Source: Bryobacterales bacterium
GTDB taxonomy: Bacteria > Acidobacteriota > Terriglobia > Bryobacterales > Bryobacteraceae
Direction of reading: 5' to 3'
Assembly: GCA_003167495.1 (NCBI GenBank)
Contig: PMSX01000137.1
Span: 27,625-91,624 of the forward strand
Length of the DNA: 64,000 bases
Shown here: in pieces, positions 50,198 to 58,600 of the stretch
How positions within the stretch are numbered: position 1 is the first letter of the stretch
Layout of the letters: each line of letters opens with the position of its first letter
Program-made: the position numbers and the translations under genes
Notes under the pieces: model-generated
Seen by the model: the letters and a program-made list of their open reading frames with translations, nothing else
Told to the model about the DNA's origin: nothing
Database searches by the model: none

Positions 50198-50844
50198 ATG
50201 CCTGTTCGTGCGACACGGCCCAAGGTAAACAGCGCTGCGGATTTCATCCCGACCCATAAAACGCTTCCTGTATTAAAGGAAGCGTTCAAAAGTGCCAAGC
50301 ATGTGGACTTTACCGGGATGCAACTCAGGCGGTTTTAGGAGAAGGTCCGTCGTCATCGGCGATTGTATTCGTCGGCGAGCAGCCGGGTAACGAGGAGAAT
50401 CTGCAGGGTCGCCCATTCGTCGGGCCCGCGGGTCGCTTGCTCGACGAGGCCCTGGAAGAGGCCGGCATAGATAGATCCTCCGTCTACGTCACCAACGCGG
50501 TTAAGCACTTCAAGTTTGAAGAGCGCGGAAAGCGTCGAATCCATAAGAAGCCGAGTGCCTCGGAGTCGCTGGCGTGTAGGCCTTGGCTTGAGGCTGAAGT
50601 GGCATTGATAGGACCTAAGATCTTAGTTTGCTTGGGTGCCACTGCGGCTCAAACAATTTTTGGACGCACCTATCGTGTTACGGCGGAACGCGGTCGATTT
50701 GTTGCGCATCCATGGGCTCCCCAAGCTACATCGACGATTCACCCTTCCGCAATTTTACGTGCTCCCGAGGAACGAAGGGCACTCGAGTATCAGGCTTTCG
50801 TCGATGATCTCAAGAAAGTTCGCTTAACGTTGGAAGCAATCTAA
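50198..50844 (+). pseudogene. udgX: UdgX-type uracil-DNA glycosylase, one frame change near the N-terminus
   Basis: From ATG 50198 the frame reads AADFIPTHKTLPVLKEA, then shifts at about 50284. The next frame continues VQKCQACGLYRDATQAVLGE, giving the iron-sulfur cysteines. One extra G (GCGGTT) restores a 215-residue protein. Motif A is VFVGEQPGNEENLQGRPFVG, and the diagnostic UdgX loop is KRRIHKKPS, where the His of R-I-H forms a covalent bond with the abasic sugar after uracil removal. LGATAAQTIFG and IHPSAILRAP complete the family set. All key residues are encoded, so the break is probably a base-calling loss or very recent. Confidence 0.82.
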
Positions 50845-51001
50845 GAAGTCGCACGATTTTTTGAGCGTGGCTCTGATGCGATGGCAATTCGCTCCGTGAA
50901 CTGCCGGGCAGGTGCCTCGGTGTTCCGAACTCCCATGAGGCCGCGCAGCGCATCGGGAGATGCTTGCGGCCGGGATCAGACGGCTAAAGTAAGCCCGTTG
51001 C

Positions 51002-51871
51002 TTAGACCGAGCTTTCAGTCTTTGAGGAAACGCGCGATCCGAACCTCGTCGCGTAAACGCGAGTCAGGATAGCGCCGAAAAAGAAGATTTGCGCACTGTA
51101 ATAAATCCAAGCCACAAAAGCTACCAAGGATCCCGCAGCTCCGAAAGCTGACCCCACCGTGACTTTTGTAAAATAGAAGGTCAGGAGCGTGCGGCCCAGT
51201 GTAAACAACACCGCCGTCACAACCGCACCAATTCCGACGTCACGCCAGGCGATTGGCACATCCGGCACGAACTTAAAGATGAGACCGAAGAGAGCCGTAA
51301 TCGCGATAAAGGAAAGCGCGAGGTTAATGATCTGACCGGCGAGCGCGGCACTCATAGGTAGAAGGCTGCCGAAGCGACGTTCTATTAGCTGAAATGCCAC
51401 GTCCAATACGGTGGAAAGTAACACCAGGACTCCAAAGACCAAAACCGTTGCAAAGGAGGCAATCCGACGGTGCACAAAATCCTTGACGCATGTCGCGATA
51501 ACAGGTGCCTCCCAGATAGTATTAAGCGAATCTCGCAATTCCGCAAACACGGTTGAAGAACCAAAAATAAGGGTGCCAGTCGCGACCACACTGGCGAGCA
51601 GACCGGCTTTAGACTTCTGTGCATTTTCTATCAGGGTTCTCAAAACAGCTACCCACTCATTCCCGGCCAAGTCCCTGACTTGATCCAGTAGGTGCTGCTC
51701 GGCACTCTCACGCGCAAAGAGGAGCCCGGAGATTAAGACAATAAGAATCACCACCGGTGCGAGTGAAAGTAGTGCGTAGTACGCCAATGCTGCGCTCAAG
51801 CTCGGAGCATTGTGTTCGTTCCACTTATCTACCGCGCTTTTTCCGAGTGTCCAAATGTCCCGCGACGTCAT
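51002..51871 (-). CDS. YihY/BrkB family inner-membrane protein
   Basis: A 289-residue protein with about six membrane helices. The family start is WNEHNAPSLSAALAYYALLS followed by LAPVVILIVLISGLLFA; other typical parts are VWAVLRTLIE-like (NEWVAVLRTLIENAQ), WEAPVIATCVKDFVHRRIAS, and the closing FGAAGSLVAFVAWIYYSAQI with FFGAILTRVYA. ATG 51871 is chosen because the longer frame (to 52057) runs into the divergent Omp85 gene. Function of the family is unknown, although once described as ribonuclease BN by mistake. Confidence 0.88.
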   Translation of the reverse strand: MTSRDIWTLGKSAVDKWNEHNAPSLSAALAYYALLSLAPVVILIVLISGLLFARESAEQHLLDQVRDLAGNEWVAVLRTLIENAQKSKAGLLASVVATGTLIFGSSTVFAELRDSLNTIWEAPVIATCVKDFVHRRIASFATVLVFGVLVLLSTVLDVAFQLIERRFGSLLPMSAALAGQIINLALSFIAITALFGLIFKFVPDVPIAWRDVGIGAVVTAVLFTLGRTLLTFYFTKVTVGSAFGAAGSLVAFVAWIYYSAQIFFFGAILTRVYATRFGSRVSSKTESSV

Positions 51872-51967
51872 CACGATGCGCCAGTATCTGATTTGACGTC
51901 TCGCTCCCGGAATCTGAGACATGTAACATGTGCACAAAAATCGGCATCTCATGTCCGGATAGAATGG

Positions 51968-54967
51968 ATGTTGAGGAGGAATCGAGCGGCGATACTCGGG
52001 CTGCTGTTCAGCATTGTTCCAAGGTTTGCATCGCCAATGGGTGACTCCGACCCCCAACGGCTACAGGGTCGGAAAGTGATTGAGATCCGCTACGCTCCGG
52101 CGGATCAGCCAATTGATCCCCGCGATCTGCTCTCGGATCAGCTCGTGGAATTGGGCAAGCCTCTCAACCTGGCACAGGTGGGTGCCACAATAGATCGCCT
52201 CTATGCAACAGGGTTGTACGAAAACATAAAGGTCTACGCTGAACCGCTGGACGATGGCGTGGTCGTGCGCTTTGAAACCACTACCTCAAGGTTCATCGGC
52301 CACGTAGAAGTGCGGGGGAAGATAAGAGATCCGCCAAATGGCCCCGTGATCGCAGGTGCGACTCGGCTTGATCTGGGCGCGCGTTTCGATACCGAATCTA
52401 TCGACGCAGCGCGCACGCGTGTAGAGCGAGAATTGCGGATGAACGGGCTTTTCAAATCATCGGTGTCCGTAACCACAGTCGAAGATCCAGTTACTCATCG
52501 AGTAACAATCGGGTTTATCATCGACGCGGGTAAGCGCGCTCGCTATCAAATGCCCATCATCAACGGCGATGCAAAACTACCTTTGAATACCCTGCTCACT
52601 GCTAGCGGGTGGAGAATTCGTATCATCCATCGCTGGCGGCTAGTCACGAAGTCACTGAGTGACGGGGGCGTGAGCGGTATCGAGAAACGATACGCGAAAC
52701 AAGATCGGTTGATGGCATCGGTCGAACTTGTCTCATTAGATCCCGATGAAACCGGGAAACATGCTACGCCCTACCTGCAGATCGATGCGGGACCCAAAAT
52801 TAGCATCCGCGCGCTCGAAACGAAGATCTCCAAGGGCAATCTGCGGAAATACGTTCCGGTATACGAAGAAGGTTCTGTCGACAACGATTTGCTCACAGAG
52901 GGCGCTCGCAACTTGCGCGACTACTTTCAATCACGTGGCTATCCCGATGCCGACGTCACATTCAAGCGCGAAGCTACAAAGGACGATCAGCAAATTATCA
53001 ATTACGTTATCTCCGCCGGGCCTCGCCGGAGGTTAGTCAAAGTCGCAATCATTGGAAATCACTACTTTCCGGAGGAGATTCTTCGCGAACGCATGTTTTT
53101 GACGACAAAGTCACTGGTTCTTCGCTATGGTCGATATAGTGACGGCTTCCGTACCAAAGACGAAGAAACACTTACAGATCTCTATAAGACGAATGGCTTT
53201 CGTAATGCAAAGGTTTCCTCAACTGTCGCTGAAGGCTATAACGGAAAAGAAAATGATCTAGCGGTAACTTTCCACATAACCGAAGGCCCCCAGTGGACGG
53301 TCTCAAAAATTGAGCTCGAGGGCTCAAAATCGTTGGATTTGTCTCCGCTTAAAGATCAACTCGCGTCCATCGAAAAACAGCCGTTTGCCGAAGTGAATGT
53401 ATCGACCGATCGAAATCGCATTCTGGAGTACTATTCTGCGCACGGTTTCCTGGAGGCTTCCTTTCGCTACGAAGAGATACCAGACGACGCGACGAATTCA
53501 GTCAAGTTGATCTATTCCATTCAAGAAGGGGGACGAGAATTCGTTAGAAAAGTTCTAGTCTCCGGCCTTGACATAACGCGGCGGTCCGTCGTTGCAAAGA
53601 GCCTGAATGAGATTCAGCCGGGGGATCCAATTTCATCATCAAAGATCAGTGACGTCTCGAAAAAGCTTTCCGATTTGGGTGTGTTTGCGTCGGTCAATAC
53701 AGCGTTTCAGGACCCCGACGGCAAGAATGCATATCAATATGTTCTGTTCGATTTCGATGAAGCGAACCGCTATACGTTCAATACGGGCATCGGCCTGGAA
53801 GTCGGCCAGTTTGGCCAAACGACCAACTCGCTTTCCGAGGCAGGGGGCGCAAAAGGAGTTTCACCCATTTTCTCTTTTGACGTCAACCGCAATGACTTTC
53901 TGGGGCGCGCACAAACTCTTTCATTGCAAATCCGCTATTCAACTCTCGAGCAACGAGAATCTTTGAGCTATATTATCCCGCGATTCCTGGAGTCTCCGAA
54001 TCGCACCCTCACAGTTTCCGGACTCTATGACACTACGCAGGACGTCCAAACGTTTTCGGCAAGACGCGCCGAAGCCTCCGTTCAAGTTTCACAGCGATTT
54101 AACCGTGCATCGACACTCTTGGCCCGCTTCGCTTATCGGCGGGTCAGTGTCGGGGATCTATATATTCCGGCTCTTCTTGTTCCGCAATTGTCGCAACCCG
54201 TGCGTATTGGGATTTTCTCGCTCAGCTATATTCAAGACCATCGCGATAACCCATCCGACGCCCACCACGGCTTTTACAACACAGTCGACACGGCGCTGGC
54301 TGGAAGCTTTTTTGGGTCACAACGAAGTTTTGTCCGGGTTCTCGCCCGCAATGCCACGTATACTCCGCTGGGGCGGAAGTTTGTATTCGCGCGGCAGACG
54401 CAGATCGGGGCTATTATCCCGTTCAGCGTTGCGCCGGGTGTAACCGACCTCGATGCGATTCCCCTTCCTGAGCGGTTCTTTGGCGGAGGAAGCGTTTCGA
54501 TGCGAGGTTTTGGAGACAACCAGGCTGGACCGCGCGATATTGGCACGCCCGCCGAGATGGGCCCACCGTCAAGCACCGCAACGGGCTTTCCAATCGGCGG
54601 AAACGCCCTCTTTTTCAATACGCTCGAATTGCGATTCCCACTCTTAGGTACCAACATCAGCGGAGTGTTCTTTCACGACATGGGAAACATTTACACTAGC
54701 TTCCGCGATATTTCGCTTGCCTACAAACAAAACGGGGATTCCAACTTTAATTATGCCGTTCAGGCACCCGGTTTCGGCGTTCGCTACAAAACACCCCTGG
54801 GTCCCGTCCGGGTCGATTTTTCGTATGCTCTCAACCCATCGAGTTACCAAGGATACAGCAGCAGCCTGACTATTCAACAACTGTTAGCCTGCGGGACTGG
54901 CTGTCCTAGTGGGCCGCAGCGTTTGAGCCATTTTAACTTTTTCTTCTCGATCGGGCAGGCATTCTGA
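51968..54967 (+). CDS. Omp85 outer-membrane assembly protein (BamA/TamA-like) with about seven POTRA repeats
   Basis: A 999-residue protein. After a signal (AAILGLLFSIVPRFASP) come about seven POTRA-like modules of 75-90 residues (up to about residue 660), each beginning with a beta-strand such as VRKVLVSGLD and holding an RILEYYSAHGFLEAS-type helix. The last 330 residues form the 16-strand barrel, with the lid-lock motif SVSMRGFGDN in loop 6 and an aromatic end (FNFFFSIGQAF). It inserts beta-barrel proteins or acts with TamB. Its stop overlaps the next start by one base (TGATG), and TamB follows, so a TamA-like role is likely. I use ATG 51968. Confidence 0.9.
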   Translation: MLRRNRAAILGLLFSIVPRFASPMGDSDPQRLQGRKVIEIRYAPADQPIDPRDLLSDQLVELGKPLNLAQVGATIDRLYATGLYENIKVYAEPLDDGVVVRFETTTSRFIGHVEVRGKIRDPPNGPVIAGATRLDLGARFDTESIDAARTRVERELRMNGLFKSSVSVTTVEDPVTHRVTIGFIIDAGKRARYQMPIINGDAKLPLNTLLTASGWRIRIIHRWRLVTKSLSDGGVSGIEKRYAKQDRLMASVELVSLDPDETGKHATPYLQIDAGPKISIRALETKISKGNLRKYVPVYEEGSVDNDLLTEGARNLRDYFQSRGYPDADVTFKREATKDDQQIINYVISAGPRRRLVKVAIIGNHYFPEEILRERMFLTTKSLVLRYGRYSDGFRTKDEETLTDLYKTNGFRNAKVSSTVAEGYNGKENDLAVTFHITEGPQWTVSKIELEGSKSLDLSPLKDQLASIEKQPFAEVNVSTDRNRILEYYSAHGFLEASFRYEEIPDDATNSVKLIYSIQEGGREFVRKVLVSGLDITRRSVVAKSLNEIQPGDPISSSKISDVSKKLSDLGVFASVNTAFQDPDGKNAYQYVLFDFDEANRYTFNTGIGLEVGQFGQTTNSLSEAGGAKGVSPIFSFDVNRNDFLGRAQTLSLQIRYSTLEQRESLSYIIPRFLESPNRTLTVSGLYDTTQDVQTFSARRAEASVQVSQRFNRASTLLARFAYRRVSVGDLYIPALLVPQLSQPVRIGIFSLSYIQDHRDNPSDAHHGFYNTVDTALAGSFFGSQRSFVRVLARNATYTPLGRKFVFARQTQIGAIIPFSVAPGVTDLDAIPLPERFFGGGSVSMRGFGDNQAGPRDIGTPAEMGPPSSTATGFPIGGNALFFNTLELRFPLLGTNISGVFFHDMGNIYTSFRDISLAYKQNGDSNFNYAVQAPGFGVRYKTPLGPVRVDFSYALNPSSYQGYSSSLTIQQLLACGTGCPSGPQRLSHFNFFFSIGQAF

Positions 54968-55602
54968 TGCGCGCGATCTTCAGCCTCATCCTACTGGCGC
55001 CTTTCCTGGCGCAGACCGAACTCCTTGATCAGATTGCGGTTGTTGTCGACAAATCGATCATCAAGGACAGCGATATCGAACGCGACATTCGCCTCATGCA
55101 ATTCTTGAACAGCGAACCATTGCATATTGAGCAAGAAGAACGAAGGAAGGCTGCAGGGAAGCTCATTGATCAGATCTTACTGCGCGAAGAGATTCAAACA
55201 GCCGGTTATTCCGAGGCAACAGGCCAGGATGTTAGTTCCCAGATAGCAACCCTTGAAAACACGCGCTTTCATTCGGAATCCGCTCTACAGACATCATTAG
55301 CAAAATATGGTCTAGACGAACCGGAGCTCCGTGAGCAGCTTCGCTGGCAGCTCACGGTTTTACAGTTCATTGATTCGCGCTTCAAAGCTGCGGCGATTAT
55401 CCAGGATGCCGCCGTGGATGCATATTATCGTGATCACGTTTCTGCCCTCAAGAAGATTAGTCCGAGGGCGTCCGTTGAGGATTTGCACCTACAAGCTCGC
55501 GAGATCCTCGTGGGTCAAGAGGTAAATCGTCTGCTCGATTCGTGGCTCCAAGAGCGCCGTAAAGAGGTTAAAATCAATTTCCTTGAGGACGGCTTAGCGT
55601 GA
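54967..55602 (+). CDS. SurA N-terminal-like periplasmic chaperone without PPIase domain
   Basis: A 211-residue exported protein (signal FSLILLAPFLAQT). It follows the SurA N-terminal layout: DQIAVVVDKSIIKDSDIERD, LIDQILLREEIQTAGYSEAT and a helical middle (YGLDEPELREQLRWQLTVLQ), and ends with a last helix REILVGQEVNRLLDSWLQER, as in SurA_N plus C-terminal helix. The parvulin isomerase domain is absent. The gene overlaps the Omp85 stop by one base and the TamB start by four, so it probably hands unfolded substrates to that pair. Confidence 0.82.
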   Translation: MRAIFSLILLAPFLAQTELLDQIAVVVDKSIIKDSDIERDIRLMQFLNSEPLHIEQEERRKAAGKLIDQILLREEIQTAGYSEATGQDVSSQIATLENTRFHSESALQTSLAKYGLDEPELREQLRWQLTVLQFIDSRFKAAAIIQDAAVDAYYRDHVSALKKISPRASVEDLHLQAREILVGQEVNRLLDSWLQERRKEVKINFLEDGLA

Positions 55603-58600
55603 CTCGACGACACAAGAGAGTGCTCCAGATCGCAGGCGCGTTTCTAGCACTTCTCATTCTTTTAGGGTCAGTATCGCTTTATGTTCTCCAAACGCCATGG
55701 TTCTCCGATTTCGCGCGTACGAGCCTCATAACAGCGCTAAGCAATTCCACCGGAGCCAAAGTGGAGATAGCGGGGCTGCGTTTCGAGGCCCTTCACTTAA
55801 GGCTTCACATCACGGGCCTGGTAATTCACGGCACCGAGGCGAGAACGGAAAGCCCGCTTGCTCAGGCCAGCTCGTTAGAGCTTCGACTGAAACTGTTTGC
55901 CGGACTCAGCAAGTTGATTGATCTCGCATATCTGGGTATCGACACGCCGCGAATTAACATAATCGTAAACGCGGATGGGTCCACGAATATTCCTGAGCCC
56001 AAGGTAAAGTCGACGTCTGGCTCCAAGTCCCCTTTGGACACTGTCGTTGATCTTGCGGTTGGGCAATTTCGCGTCGAACACGGTCTCATTGCTTACGCTC
56101 AACGAAAACTCCCCGTGAATCTGCACGGGGATAACCTTCGAATTGCGCTCGACTTTAATGCGGTGCGATCCGTTTATCAAGGTTTCGTAAAGGTTGATGC
56201 GCTGAAAGTGTCTGCTAATGGCAATTCGCCCTTGTTGGTCCACGTAAGCCTTCCGCTCGAAATAAGACGGGACGGGATAAGCCTGAAGAAAGCTCAGTTA
56301 GATACGGAATCGTCGCACCTGCTGATGAGCGCCTCGCTTGATAACTTAACTTCGCCCAAACTCGCCGTTCGCACGAACGGCACAATTTTTCTGCCCGAGA
56401 TGGCGCGGGTTCTGGACTTACCAATCGCAACAAATGATCGAGTTTCGCCGTCCCTCTTAGCCTTGAACCTCGAAACACAGTTTGATCAAAAAGCTAACAC
56501 GATAGCGCTCCAACATTTTCGCTTGGCGCTCGGCAAGACGACGCTCGAGGCGTCGGGTACTGCCAATCCGGCAAAGGGCGACACGATCAAGTTTTCCGGG
56601 GACGTCGCTCTTGCCGAAATCACTAGGCTTTTGAACGTCGCGTCGCCGCAGATATCCGGCTATCTTGCACTGAATGGAAACGCCGGCTTCGACAGAGAAA
56701 AGCATTACGGCGTGCATGGGACCATTACCTCACGCGCGCTTTTTATCGCAGATGGCAGCGCTAAGTTCTCAAATGTATCGCTCTCAACGCCATTTCAAAT
56801 CGCTTCTAATCTAATCAGCCTCGACTCACTCCACCTCGCGATGTTGGGAGGAGATCTCTCCGCCCGCGTCTCCTTTCTGGACATGAGCAAGCTTAGCGCT
56901 GCTGGTCGGTTGCACAATATCTCGCTCGGGGCGCTCTGTTCCGCGCTCGAGGGACGGACTGTTGGCTACGGCGGCCTCATCTCGGGCGGATTCGCCGCAA
57001 AGGACGATCTTCAAACTGGTGGGAGGTCTGTCGTCAATGCAAGTGCTCGCCTATCGATTATGCCGAGCAGTCACGGAGTTCCCGTAAAGGGGCTGATTGA
57101 CGCGAAGTATGCGAGCAGGGACGGTTTGGTTGATTTACAAAATGCTTATATCAGTCTGCCGGCTTCGCGAATTAGCCTCTCAGGTTCTTTAAATAAGGTA
57201 CTGACTGTTTCTTTGATCTCTCAAAGTCTGAACGATTTTCTCCCTTTGACACGGTTCGCGAAGAGCAACGCGGCGGGGGCTTTTCCGGCCATTCTGAACG
57301 GTGGCATGCTCAAGGTGGATGCCAATGTTCAAGGAAATTTGTCGGCGCCGCGAATCTCGGGACATGCTGGAATTACCAAGTTCGTCGCACAGGGGCGCAC
57401 GTTTGATGATCTTTCCCTCGATTTCGCGGGTTCACCGGAGGGAGTCCGCGTTCAAAATGGCAAACTCCGGCGCGATAGGATGCAAGTTGCTTTCGATGGC
57501 TCCCTATCATCGCTGGTAGGCTGGAAACCCGTCAGCCGCTCTGAGATTTTGAGTAACGTTACAATCCGGAGCGCAGATTTGGGGGATCTCTTCGCATTGG
57601 CAGGTGAATCAACCTCGGCTAATCGTGGCGGTCTACAGGCGGACGTTCACATCGGAGGGACTTATGGCGATCCACTAGGATCGTTAAGCGCTCAGCTTTC
57701 CCAGGGAACGGCCCTCGGACAGCCATTTGATAGTGCCTCCGCGCAAGTAAGTCTGACTCACGGGCTGATCACCTTGAATGCACTTGAGCTGGATATGGCC
57801 GGGGGCAAGATCGCCCTAAAAGGAAGATTTCAACATCCCGCCGATCGCTTTACAGCCGGCGACGCCGCTGTCCACTTGCAAACGACCGGTGTCAATCTTT
57901 CACAGATTGAGACTTTGCGGCGCGAAAATGCCGGTGTTCAAGGCGTCGTGACCCTAACGGTCGACGTAGCTGCAGAGCTTCACGACCAGCAAGGCAAAAA
58001 TCGAATTGACATCTCAAACGTGAACGCCGATTGTTCCGTGGGTCGTCTACGGATCAGGAATCAGGACGCCGGTAGCCTCACCGTAAAGGCCCAAACGTCG
58101 TCAGGAGAAGTTGTCTACACAGCACACTCTAATTTTGCAGGTTCCTCGATCAATGTTGAAGGGCACACCAGGCTTACCGCCGATTACCGTACCAGTGCGC
58201 GCGCCGTCATCCGCAACCTTCCCACTCAAAATACGCTGGAAGTGGTCGGTCAAAGCGATGTTCCCATTACTGGTCTCTTAACCGCGGATGCCGCCATTAA
58301 TGGAGATCTTGCATCTCCCGACGCCACTGTTGACCTCGAACTTACGAAAGCCAGCATATATCAAGAGGCAGTCAATCGTCTGACGGCGAAGATACACTAC
58401 AGGAACGACCTTCTGGATCTTCCGCAACTCGATATCGTTGCACCTGCGGGAACTGTCAATCTCAGCGGTCGCTACGCTCATCCGAACGGAACCAAGACTG
58501 GCACGTTGCGGTTTCGTGTCAATAGCAGTGATCTCGACGCAGCAAAGTCGAAGCGAATTCAGCAATTTGAACCAGGTGTCTCTGGGAAGCTACGACTCGA

